From contig CARXKP010000019.1 of the NCBI GenBank assembly GCA_949096025.1, positions 1 through 18,873 of the forward strand: a DNA stretch of 18,873 nt, read 5' to 3'. Each line of letters opens with the position of its first letter. Position 1 is the first letter of the stretch. Both the position numbers and the translations under genes were made by a program. The notes beneath the pieces are model-generated. The model did not search any database. It was not told the origin of the DNA and saw nothing but the letters and a program-made list of their open reading frames with translations. This stretch comes from an uncultured Eubacteriales bacterium (lineage in GTDB: Bacteria > Bacillota > Clostridia > Christensenellales > UBA1242). Shown here one piece after another: positions 7,326 to 14,632 of this stretch.

Positions 7326-8516
7326 ATGAAAAATTTATTAGTTGTTGTAGATATGGTAAATGGATTTGTAAAAGAGGGGGCTCTCGCTGATAGAAGAATA
7401 GAGAAGATCATTCCTGCTATCCAAGCTAAGATTGAAATGGCAAAGAAAAATGGAGATATGATAATAGATTTTAGAGATAGCCATACTCCTAGTGATGAAG
7501 AACTTAAATTCTATCCACCACATTGTCTTAAAGGAACTGTTGAGAGTGAACTTATCGATGAACTTAAATCTTATGCAAAAGATATGATAGATATCGAGAA
7601 AGATACTACAAATGGTTTTAAAACTGACAAAATGAAAGAGATTATTAAAAATAATCATTTTGACAATATTGATATTACTGGCTGTTGTACTGATATTTGT
7701 GTAAGAGATTTAACTCATAGTCTTTTAAAATATTTTGCTCAAAATGGAATTAATACAAGCATTACTATAGATGAGGATTGTGTAGATACATTCAATAATC
7801 CATCACATAATGCGGATGAGATAAATGAAAGTACAATTAAAGAATTTAGAGAACTTGGAGTTATGGGAACTTCACATAACGATAAATTAGTACCTATGAA
7901 AGTAAGAAAACTCACTGATGGAAAGTGGCTTAATATGTTTGAAGTTACTTATAAAGGAGAGGATGGTGATATTCGTTATGAAATGGTTTCTCGCCGTGAA
8001 CTTCCAGAAGTAGTCAAACCTAGTCTTAATCCGGATGCAGTTCATATAATTCCATACTCTTATGTAAATGGCTCTATGATGGTTTATCTTATTAAAGAAT
8101 TTAGATATCCTGTTGGTGATTATGTTTATGCTGTTCCTGCAGGACTTGTTAATAAGGGTGAAAACAGTAAAGATAGTGCTATTAGAGAACTTGAAGAAGA
8201 AATTGGTGCTAAGGTTATAAATATTGAGCGTACTGAAACATCATCTTACTCTTCAGTTGGTATGACTGATGAAAGGGCAGAGATGTTTGAGGCCGAGGTT
8301 AAACTTAATGGCAAACAACATCTTGATAAAGGTGAAAGAATAGAAGTATTACCTGTTAAACTTGAAGAACTTGAAGCACTTCTTGAAAGTGAAAAATTTG
8401 GTGCTAGAAGTAAGTATGGATTAAGAAGTTTTGTTCTTAAACAAAAGATAAAGGCACTTGAAAAGGAAATTGCAGAACTTAGAAAGGGTGAAGAACCTGA
8501 AAGAGGAGATGAATAA
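7326..8516 (+). CDS. pncA: Nicotinamidase-ADP-ribose pyrophosphatase fusion (isochorismatase fold + Nudix)
   Basis: 396 aa in two domains. Residues 1-~185 are an isochorismatase-fold nicotinamidase, which converts nicotinamide to nicotinate plus ammonia. The apparent triad is D9 (VVVDMVNGF), K92 (IEKDTTNGF) and C125 (TDICV), with metal ligands D51, H53 and H66. Residues ~200-375 are a Nudix hydrolase with a full Nudix box at 273-295 (GLVNKGE...RELEEEIGA). The preceding EFRYPVGDYVYAVPAG stretch is typical of ADP-ribose pyrophosphatases, which yield AMP and ribose 5-phosphate. A short charged coiled tail ends the protein. The start is ATG 7326 behind AGGAGG (7316-7321); the earlier ATG 7287 lies at or before the transcription start. 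The stop overlaps the next start in TAATG. Both products of NAD glycohydrolysis, nicotinamide and ADP-ribose, are substrates of this one polypeptide. Confidence 0.92.
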   Translation: MKNLLVVVDMVNGFVKEGALADRRIEKIIPAIQAKIEMAKKNGDMIIDFRDSHTPSDEELKFYPPHCLKGTVESELIDELKSYAKDMIDIEKDTTNGFKTDKMKEIIKNNHFDNIDITGCCTDICVRDLTHSLLKYFAQNGINTSITIDEDCVDTFNNPSHNADEINESTIKEFRELGVMGTSHNDKLVPMKVRKLTDGKWLNMFEVTYKGEDGDIRYEMVSRRELPEVVKPSLNPDAVHIIPYSYVNGSMMVYLIKEFRYPVGDYVYAVPAGLVNKGENSKDSAIRELEEEIGAKVINIERTETSSYSSVGMTDERAEMFEAEVKLNGKQHLDKGERIEVLPVKLEELEALLESEKFGARSKYGLRSFVLKQKIKALEKEIAELRKGEEPERGDE

Positions 8517-9037
8517 TGAAAAAAGTTGGTTGCTTTGTAGGAAAATTTCTTCCTCCTCATCTTGGACATTTGAGTGTTGTTGATAGGGCAATCAAAGAAT
8601 GTGATAGTGTGGTAGTTGTTCTTGCTGAAAATCCTGAGAAGTCAAAGGAAAGATGCAGAGAAACAAATTTCCCATATTTCACTCCAGAAACTAGACTTAG
8701 ATGGTTTAGAGAACATTATAAAAATAATTCAAATGTTGAATTTGTGTTCTTTGATGAAAGTGGACTTAAAAGTTTTCCAGATGGACTTAAAGAATGGTCA
8801 CGAAAGTTTAAAGAAGTGGTAGGCAATAAAATTAATGTAAAGTATGCTGACGAAAGTTACCGCCATTTAAACGAAGAGTATTTCCCTGAGTGTGAATTTG
8901 TTCCAATAGATAGAGATTTAATTCCAGTTCACGGAACAAATATCAGGACGGACAAAAATTATTTAAAGTATGTTATTCCAGAAGGATATATTGATATAAA
9001 AAATGAATTAGAAAAAGGAGAAAAAGATTATGAATAA
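8516..9037 (+). CDS. NadR-type nicotinamide/nicotinate mononucleotide adenylyltransferase
   Basis: 173 aa. A nucleotidyltransferase-fold enzyme that joins AMP from ATP to a pyridine mononucleotide. GKFLPPHLGH (residues 9-18) is the (H/K)xGH ATP-binding signature, and HGTNIR (139-144) fits the C-terminal ISxTxxR-like motif. FTPETRLRWF resembles the NadR adenylyltransferase domain rather than the shorter NadM or NadD. Unlike E. coli NadR it has neither an N-terminal DNA-binding region nor a C-terminal ribosylnicotinamide kinase domain. No separate nadD lies in the window, so it may adenylate NaMN as well as NMN; substrate preference cannot be read from the sequence. ATG 8516 overlaps the previous stop (TAATG), and its 3' end overlaps pncB by 8 bp, implying translational coupling. 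Confidence 0.88.
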   Translation: MKKVGCFVGKFLPPHLGHLSVVDRAIKECDSVVVVLAENPEKSKERCRETNFPYFTPETRLRWFREHYKNNSNVEFVFFDESGLKSFPDGLKEWSRKFKEVVGNKINVKYADESYRHLNEEYFPECEFVPIDRDLIPVHGTNIRTDKNYLKYVIPEGYIDIKNELEKGEKDYE

Positions 9038-10511
9038 AGAAAATAATATGTTAATTGATTTTTATGAACTTACTATGGGTCAGGCTTATTTTAACCAAGG
9101 TATGAAAGATAAAAAGGCTTGCTTCGATGAATTTTATAGAAGAAATCCAGATAAAGCAGCATTTTCACTTGTTGGTGGAATTGAAGATGCTATTCGTTTC
9201 CTTCAAGATTTTAAATTTAGTAAAGAGGAGATTTTATATTTAAGAAGCCTGAATTGCTTTACAGATGATTATCTTGATTATCTTGCACAAATGAGATTTA
9301 CAGGTGATGTATATGCTGTTGAAGATGGTACTGCAGTATTCCCAAATGAACCAGTTTTAACTATAGTTGCTCCAATTATTGAAGCCCAAATTATCGAAAC
9401 AAAACTTTTAACTTATTTTAACCACTCATCACTTGTTACATCAAAAGCAAGCAGAATTGCTAGGGCTGCTCAAGGTAGACCAGTTATGGAATTTGGTACT
9501 CGTAGAGCACACGGAAGAGATGCTGCAAATATTGGTGCTCTTGATGCTTACATAGGCGGAGCTGTTGGTACTGCTTGTACAATGACTGGTATGCAATATG
9601 GTATTCCAGTACTTGGAACAATGGCACATAGTTTTGTTCAAAGTTTTTCAAATGAATATGAGGCTTTTAAAGCTTATGCTAAATCTTTCCCAAACAATGC
9701 AACTTTCCTTGTTGATACTTATGATACTCTTGAAAGTGGTATTCCTAATGCTATAAGAGTTGCAAAAGAAGTCTTAGAGCCAATGGGAAAAACACTCGCT
9801 GGAATTAGAATTGATAGCGGTGACCTTGCAAAACTTTCAAAACAGGCAAGAAGAATGCTTGATAAGGCAGGACTTACTGGCGCTAAAATTTGCGTTTCTA
9901 ATTCTCTTGATGAATATGTTATCACTTCACTTCTTGAACAAGGTGCTCCTATCGACTCATTTGGGGTAGGTGAAAATCTTATTACAGCAAAATCAGAACC
10001 TGTATTTGGTGGAGTATATAAACTTGTTGCACTTGAAGAATATGGTAAATTTATGCCAAAGATTAAGATCTCTGATAATATTGAAAAGGTTACAAACCCA
10101 GGCTTTAAAGACATTGTAAGACTTTATGATAAAGACGGGAAAATTATTACTGATATGGTTCAACTCCAAGATGAGGAACTTCCAAGCGGAAACATAAAAC
10201 TTAAAGACCCTGCATCTACTTGGAAATATAAGACAATATCAGAATATACTCCTGTAAAAATCAGGAAAAAGATGATGGAAAATGGAAAAGTTATTGTTGA
10301 CTTTAAAACTCCTCAAGAGAAGAGGGCCTATGTTCAAGAAGAACTTGATTCTTTAAGAGAAGAAAGCCTTCGTCTTACAAATGCTCAAACTATTTCAATT
10401 AGCCTTAGTCCAAAACTTGAAGTTCTAAAAGATAGACTTCTTGCTGAACATAACAAGGGCAAAAGAATAGAGCAAAACACAGAAGTATTTAATCTTGACG
10501 AATTATTTTAA
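9030..10511 (+). CDS. pncB: Nicotinate phosphoribosyltransferase
   Basis: 493 aa, the usual length of the bacterial NAPRT family. It makes nicotinate mononucleotide from nicotinate and PRPP with ATP hydrolysis. Visible hallmarks are DFYELTMGQAYF near the N-terminus, EFGTRRAHGRDAANIGA with the catalytic-loop region in the middle, RIDSGDLAKLSKQARR and SNSLDEYVI of the phosphoribosyl-binding part, and FGVGENLITA. ATG 9030 lies inside the end of the preceding gene and follows AAAGGAG by a normal spacing. Its substrate is the product of the nicotinamidase domain two genes upstream, and its product goes to the adjacent adenylyltransferase and then NadE. No lesion or odd feature is seen. Confidence 0.95.
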   Translation: MNKENNMLIDFYELTMGQAYFNQGMKDKKACFDEFYRRNPDKAAFSLVGGIEDAIRFLQDFKFSKEEILYLRSLNCFTDDYLDYLAQMRFTGDVYAVEDGTAVFPNEPVLTIVAPIIEAQIIETKLLTYFNHSSLVTSKASRIARAAQGRPVMEFGTRRAHGRDAANIGALDAYIGGAVGTACTMTGMQYGIPVLGTMAHSFVQSFSNEYEAFKAYAKSFPNNATFLVDTYDTLESGIPNAIRVAKEVLEPMGKTLAGIRIDSGDLAKLSKQARRMLDKAGLTGAKICVSNSLDEYVITSLLEQGAPIDSFGVGENLITAKSEPVFGGVYKLVALEEYGKFMPKIKISDNIEKVTNPGFKDIVRLYDKDGKIITDMVQLQDEELPSGNIKLKDPASTWKYKTISEYTPVKIRKKMMENGKVIVDFKTPQEKRAYVQEELDSLREESLRLTNAQTISISLSPKLEVLKDRLLAEHNKGKRIEQNTEVFNLDELF

Positions 10512-10523
10512 TAAGGATTGTTT

Positions 10524-11087
10524 ATGATTATTCACGTAATGGGTGCCAGTGGAACTGGCACTTCCACAATAGGTGAGCTCTTAGGAAAGGAACTTGATTT
10601 TGATGTTATTGAAAGCGACTTTTATAAGTGGGAGCAAACTATTCCTGAATTTCAAATTATGCGTCCAATAGAGGAAAGTAATAAACTTCTAATAGATAAA
10701 ATAAAGGAAAGTAAAAATTTAATAATTACTGGTTCGCTTCACTCTAATTCTGTTACTTTTGATTATATTGATTTGATCGTATATCTAAAGTGTCCTACAT
10801 TTATAAGAATGAGAAGGATAAAGAAAAGGGATATTCAGTTCGGAAGGAATAGTTTAAAACAAGAGGGAGAAATTAAAGAAAACTTTTTAGGCTTTTTATT
10901 CCTTGCTAAAAACTATAATAAACTTGGACTTGATAAAAGAAGTAGAGCATCACAAAAATGGGTTATGTCATCTTGTGAAAATGCTTCAGTTATTGAAATT
11001 TCAACAAATGGAAGAATGAAAAAGGTACACGATAGAGTATTAAAAAAAGTTAAGGATTTTGTAGATAATTTTAACAAATCGATATAA
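10524..11087 (+). CDS. P-loop kinase of the AAA_17/shikimate-kinase-like group, substrate unknown
   Basis: 187 aa. GASGTGTST at residues 7-15 is a P-loop in which Thr replaces the Walker A lysine, as in phosphoribulokinase-type GxSGxGTS loops. DFDVIESDFYKWE gives an acidic substrate-side motif, ITGSLHSN a small-residue motif, and RMRRIKKRD an Arg-rich lid. This matches a small nucleoside- or sugar-kinase-like family often annotated only as 'AAA family ATPase'. ATG 10524 was preferred over TTG 10518 because AAGGA lies at a proper distance. It is the last gene of the rightward NAD operon, 12 bp after pncB. A ribosylnicotinamide or related pyridine-nucleoside kinase role is attractive by position, since E. 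coli NadR fuses such a kinase to the adenylyltransferase, but the motifs are not those of the NadR kinase domain. Confidence 0.8.
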   Translation: MIIHVMGASGTGTSTIGELLGKELDFDVIESDFYKWEQTIPEFQIMRPIEESNKLLIDKIKESKNLIITGSLHSNSVTFDYIDLIVYLKCPTFIRMRRIKKRDIQFGRNSLKQEGEIKENFLGFLFLAKNYNKLGLDKRSRASQKWVMSSCENASVIEISTNGRMKKVHDRVLKKVKDFVDNFNKSI

Positions 11088-11139
11088 TTTTTACATAAAA
11101 AGCCACATTTTACACATATTTTTCTTGATGGAGGAAAAT

Positions 11140-11739
11140 ATGAAATTAAAATCAAGTAAAACTTATACAAATCTTGCAAGGGCTTGGGCTGCGGAATGTC
11201 AGGCAAGAACCCGTTATGAATTTGTAGAATATGGTTTGCGTTATAACGGTTTTGAAGCACTTGCACAAATTGTTGATACCATTGCTTATCAAGAATTTAA
11301 CCACGCAAGAATGCTTTATACTTTTATTCAAGATGCAGACCCAAAGGAAATATCTAATATTGATATTGATGCAGGCTTTCCATTTAAAGAAAAATGGGAT
11401 ATGGAAGAAAACTTAAGACTTCTTGCTGAGGACGAAAAATTAGAGGCAGAGGCTTATGAAGAGTTTGCAAAAACTGCAGAAGAAGAGGGCTTCGAAGATG
11501 TTGCTAATCTTTTTAGAATGATTGGCGAGGTTGAAGTAAGACATAAGAACCTTTTCATCAATCTTTATGAGCAGTTTAAAAATAAAGAACTCTATAAAAA
11601 AGATGTCAAAAAAATGTGGATTTGTCCAAGTTGCGGTTATATTTCTTTTGAGGAAGAGGCTTGGGAAACTTGTCCACTTTGTCAAGCAGAGCAGGGTGTT
11701 TGTCAGGTAATAGTTCCTGAAGAACTCCGTTGTTGGTAA
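11140..11739 (+). CDS. rbr: Rubrerythrin
   Basis: 199 aa. A non-heme diiron peroxidase that reduces hydrogen peroxide in the cytoplasm of anaerobes. The four-helix bundle carries the carboxylate and histidine ligands: E19 (AAECQARTRYEF), E52 and H55 (YQEFNHARML), acidic residues around 96-108 (AEDEKLEAEAYEEF), and the E130/H135 region (GEVEVRHKNLF). The C-terminal rubredoxin-like centre has CPSC (162-165) and CPLC (178-181). The start is ATG 11140 with GGAGG at 11130-11134; the upstream TTG 11125 and ATG 11128 overlap or precede that site. It lies 52 bp after the kinase gene with no hairpin between them, so read-through from the NAD operon is possible. The terminator at 11751-11782 follows. 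Confidence 0.95.
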   Translation: MKLKSSKTYTNLARAWAAECQARTRYEFVEYGLRYNGFEALAQIVDTIAYQEFNHARMLYTFIQDADPKEISNIDIDAGFPFKEKWDMEENLRLLAEDEKLEAEAYEEFAKTAEEEGFEDVANLFRMIGEVEVRHKNLFINLYEQFKNKELYKKDVKKMWICPSCGYISFEEEAWETCPLCQAEQGVCQVIVPEELRCW

Positions 11740-11750
11740 AAAAATACAAT

Positions 11751-11782
11751 AAAAAACATCAAATAATTTTGATGTTTTTTTT
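11751..11782 (+). terminator. Intrinsic terminator after rubrerythrin
   Basis: An A-rich arm ending ACATCAAA (11751-11763), a TAAT loop, then TTTGATGT followed by a T run. It is a strong hairpin with a U tail 12 bp past the rubrerythrin stop. Confidence 0.85.
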
Positions 11783-11844
11783 GTTGAAAATAATTTTTAA
11801 TCTCAAAAGGCTAAATATATTTGAAAATTCAATGCTTATATTTG

Positions 11845-11873
11845 TTGTTTTTTTGTGATATTTATAGTATAAT
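11845..11873 (+). promoter_or_regulatory. Sigma-A promoter of the SPFH/zinc-ribbon operon
   Basis: TTGTTT (11845-11850), a 17-bp spacer, then a perfect TATAAT (11868-11873). Transcription should start near 11880, so the TTG at 11821 cannot be the start of the downstream gene. Confidence 0.75.
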
Positions 11874-11910
11874 AACATTGTATAGATTTAATCTAAACAA
11901 AGGAGTAAAT

Positions 11911-13020
11911 ATGGGATTTTTGAAAAAACAATTATTATCAGTTTTAGAATGGAAAGATGATTCAAAAGATATTATCGTTTATCGTCATCCTGTTGACAAC
12001 AGAGAAGAGATTATGAACAGTTCTACTTTGGTCGTAAGAGAATCTCAGGTTGCAGTTTTTGTTCACAAAGGTGAAATTGCTGATGTGTTCGGACCAGGAA
12101 CTTATAAACTTACTACTGAGAACATTCCTTTCCTTACTAAACTTTTGTCTTTGCCTACTGGATTTAACTCTAGAATTAAGGCTGAGGTTTACTTTGTTAA
12201 TACTAAACAATTCATTGGTCAAAAATGGGGTACTCAGAACCCAGTTATGATGCGTGATAAGGACTTTGGCTCTATCAGGCTTAGAGGTTATGGTACTTTT
12301 GCTTATCAGGTAGATGACCCAAAAGCAATGATGAGAGCAATCTCTGGTACAAATGATGTGCTTAGAGTATCTGATCTTTCTAGCCAAGTAAAGTCAATAC
12401 TTGTTCAAAATATTTCTGATGCTATAGGAGAAAGCAAAGTTTCTGCTCTTGACCTTGCAGCAAACTATAAAGAAATTGCAGATAAGATATTAGAAATTTC
12501 AGACAGTGCTTTTAAAGATATGGGGTTACAACTTACTCAAGTAATTATTGAAAATCTTTCTCTTCCAGAAGAGGTTGAAAAGGCACTTGATGAGAGAAGT
12601 AAACTTGGCATTCTTGGTGATAAGATGGGTACATATACTCAATATCAAGCTGCACAAGCTATGAGAGATGCAGCACAAAATCCATCTGGTGGAAATCTTG
12701 CTGGACTTGGAGTCGGACTTGGTGCAGGTTATCAAATGAGCGGTCTTTTTGCAAACAGCATTGCAGGTGCAAAAGATGAGGCTCCAACTGTTAATTGCGT
12801 AAAATGCGGTGCAAAAATTCCTACATCAACAAAATTCTGCCCTGAATGTGGTGCAAGCCAGGGAATTAAATGTCCAAAATGTGGAGAAAGTGTAGCTAGT
12901 GGAGCAAAATTCTGTCCAAATTGTGGAGAAAAACTTCTTGAAGAAAAGACTTGTCCTAAGTGTGGAAAAAAATTAAATTCAAATGCAAAATTTTGTCCTG
13001 ATTGCGGAGAAAAGGTATAA
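11911..13020 (+). CDS. ydjI: SPFH-domain protein with three C-terminal zinc ribbons (YdjI-like)
   Basis: 369 aa. Residues ~1-270 match the SPFH (stomatin/prohibitin/flotillin-like) family related to B. subtilis YdjI: VVRESQVAVFVHKGEIADVFGPGTYKL, seen here as VRESQVAVF then GPGTYKL, then IRLRGYGTFAYQVDDP. A Gly-rich linker follows, then three CxxCG-x9-CPxCG zinc ribbons at about 296-314, 321-339 and 348-366. No signal peptide or transmembrane segment is visible, so membrane contact would be peripheral or through partners. In B. subtilis the ydjGHI products work with PspA in membrane stress; a similar role here is inference, and no PspA gene lies in the window. The start is ATG 11911 with AGGAG at 11901. 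The stop overlaps the next start (TAATG). Confidence 0.88.
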   Translation: MGFLKKQLLSVLEWKDDSKDIIVYRHPVDNREEIMNSSTLVVRESQVAVFVHKGEIADVFGPGTYKLTTENIPFLTKLLSLPTGFNSRIKAEVYFVNTKQFIGQKWGTQNPVMMRDKDFGSIRLRGYGTFAYQVDDPKAMMRAISGTNDVLRVSDLSSQVKSILVQNISDAIGESKVSALDLAANYKEIADKILEISDSAFKDMGLQLTQVIIENLSLPEEVEKALDERSKLGILGDKMGTYTQYQAAQAMRDAAQNPSGGNLAGLGVGLGAGYQMSGLFANSIAGAKDEAPTVNCVKCGAKIPTSTKFCPECGASQGIKCPKCGESVASGAKFCPNCGEKLLEEKTCPKCGKKLNSNAKFCPDCGEKV

Positions 13021-14054
13021 TGGAAATAAATAACTGTTCTTCTTGCGGTGGCAAGGTGGAATTTGATCCTGATTCAAAGGGACTTAAATGTGTTAAATGT
13101 GGAAATGTTTATAAGATAGACAGCAAAAAGAAAACAACAAAACGTCCAATTCAAGACAAAGAGAATGAAGAGGGATTTAGAGAGTGGCAGACGAGCGGGA
13201 GATGTTTTCATTGTCAAAACTGTGGTGCTCAACTAATACTAAATAATCTCGAGATGTCCAATACCTGTCAATACTGTCATACATCTTCGCTTGTTCCTTA
13301 TGAACAACTTCCAGGGCTCAAGCCTGATGCAGTTTTGCCTTTTAAAATTTCTAAGGCAAAAGCTAGCGAAACTTTTAAGGCAAATTTAAGAAAAAAGTGG
13401 TTTTTACCAAATAAATTTAAAAAGAATATTCCGCTTGCCGATATAGGTGCAACTTATATTTCAAGTTTTAATTTTGCTTATCATACCTATTCTTTGTATC
13501 ACGGTATAGAGCATTATACTGTAACAGTTACAAGAAATGGTCAGACTCATACAGAATCAAGAAGTAGACCTATTTCAGGGCATTTAGATTATCAATTTGA
13601 TAATGTCGTTGTAGAAGCAAGTGATAAACTTGACCAATATGAAATTATGCAAATTCTACCTTTTAATTTTAATGAAGGCTATGAGTATAATAGTGGATTT
13701 ATTAAAGGTTATAATGTAGAATACTATAATTTAAATGCAACACAAGCTTTTGAAAAATCAAAGAAAATTGCTGACAGCGAAATTGAAAATATGATTGCAA
13801 GTCGTTATAATTCGGTCAGTAATTTAAGTGTCAAAACTAATTTTAGTAATGAACTTTATAATTATTCCTTACTTCCAGTTTATTTTGTAAGTTATAAATA
13901 TAAAGATAAGGAATATAGAAATTTAATGAATGGTCAAAATGGTGCAATAGGAGGAAAATTACCTCGTTCAGGCGTGAAGATAACTTTTACAGTTTTATTA
14001 TCATTACTTCTTGTAATAGGTATTCCACTTTTAATTGTGCTTCTCACAATTTAA
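13020..14054 (+). CDS. Tail-anchored zinc-ribbon membrane protein (YdjG-like)
   Basis: 344 aa. A TFIIB-like zinc ribbon opens the protein (CSSCGG...CVKCGN). A second, CQNCG...CQYC, is followed by GLKPDAVLPFKISK, a segment characteristic of the YdjG-like family of TFIIB-type zinc-ribbon proteins. A mixed beta-rich middle region follows. The last ~25 residues form a hydrophobic helix (FTVLLSLLLVIGIPLLIVLL), so the protein is probably tail-anchored with most of it in the cytoplasm. ATG 13020 overlaps the preceding stop; the in-frame TTG 13002 lies inside that gene and is less likely. Coupling to the SPFH gene suggests that the two proteins form a complex at the membrane. The molecular function is not known to me. 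Confidence 0.8.
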   Translation: MEINNCSSCGGKVEFDPDSKGLKCVKCGNVYKIDSKKKTTKRPIQDKENEEGFREWQTSGRCFHCQNCGAQLILNNLEMSNTCQYCHTSSLVPYEQLPGLKPDAVLPFKISKAKASETFKANLRKKWFLPNKFKKNIPLADIGATYISSFNFAYHTYSLYHGIEHYTVTVTRNGQTHTESRSRPISGHLDYQFDNVVVEASDKLDQYEIMQILPFNFNEGYEYNSGFIKGYNVEYYNLNATQAFEKSKKIADSEIENMIASRYNSVSNLSVKTNFSNELYNYSLLPVYFVSYKYKDKEYRNLMNGQNGAIGGKLPRSGVKITFTVLLSLLLVIGIPLLIVLLTI

Positions 14055-14070
14055 TTCATAGGAGGAAAAT

Positions 14071-14544
14071 ATGAAAAAAGTAAATAAAGATATATACCAC
14101 GAAGCAAGATATGGCAGAAGGGCATTAATAATTTTCGCAAGTGTCATTCTTGCTATTTCAGTTGCAGTTCTTGGCTTTGGTATTGCTTTAGTTGTTCTTG
14201 GTTGCAAATCAGAAGAGGCAGGTCAAATTGCTTGGAAAATTGCAGTTGGAATAGTGCTTATTATTTTGGCTCTAGCCAGTGGTACAATTTCATTTGTAAT
14301 GCTGATTACTGGTTGCAGTATGATAAAAACGAATGAGGGGAGTGTTAAAGACGGAAATAGAGCGATAGGAACAGTAAATGTTCTTAAGTGCGACAAGTGC
14401 GGAAGTGTAGTTCCTGATGAAGCTGCTTTCTGTCCAAAATGCGGAACAGCGGTTGAAGGTGTGGTTAAATGCGAAGAGTGTGGAACTGTTAATAACCTTG
14501 ATGCTCAGTACTGCTCTGGATGCGGAAAAGAACTTAAAAAATAA
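14071..14544 (+). CDS. Two-TM protein with two C-terminal zinc ribbons
   Basis: 157 aa. Two long hydrophobic helices at about 18-44 and 53-81 are joined by a short polar loop. A cytoplasmic tail with two zinc ribbons follows: CDKCG...CPKCG from residue 107 and CEECG...CSGCG from residue 134. The ribbons resemble those of the SPFH protein two genes upstream, so the three products probably belong to one membrane assembly. ATG 14071 follows AGGAGG at a good distance and lies 16 bp after the previous stop. I do not recognise a named family beyond 'zinc-ribbon domain-containing membrane protein'. Confidence 0.8.
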   Translation: MKKVNKDIYHEARYGRRALIIFASVILAISVAVLGFGIALVVLGCKSEEAGQIAWKIAVGIVLIILALASGTISFVMLITGCSMIKTNEGSVKDGNRAIGTVNVLKCDKCGSVVPDEAAFCPKCGTAVEGVVKCEECGTVNNLDAQYCSGCGKELKK

Positions 14545-14581
14545 TACATTTTAGTTCTTAACATAAATTTTATTTTAAATT

Positions 14582-14610
14582 AAGTCAAAGGAAAACTTTG
14601 ACTTTTTTTA
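14582..14610 (+). terminator. Intrinsic terminator after the zinc-ribbon operon
   Basis: A 9-bp stem AAGTCAAAG / CTTTGACTT with a GAAAA loop and a T tail, 38 bp past the last stop. Its right arm contains TTGACT, a possible -35 for the next gene. Confidence 0.85.
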
Positions 14611-14626
14611 TTAATTGTGTTACCAT
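14598..14626 (+). promoter_or_regulatory. Possible promoter embedded in the terminator's right arm
   Basis: TTGACT (14598-14603), a 17-bp spacer, then TACCAT (14621-14626) with an extended-10 TG at 14618-14619. The predicted start of transcription falls at or next to ATG 14633, which has no Shine-Dalgarno site, so the message could be leaderless. Confidence 0.5.
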
Positions 14627-14632
14627 AAACCT

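Noticed and set aside
11821..11910. Extended N-terminus of the SPFH protein from TTG 11821, which would look like a signal peptide
   Set aside because: The promoter -35/-10 (11845-11873) lies inside this stretch, and ATG 11911 has a strong ribosome binding site.
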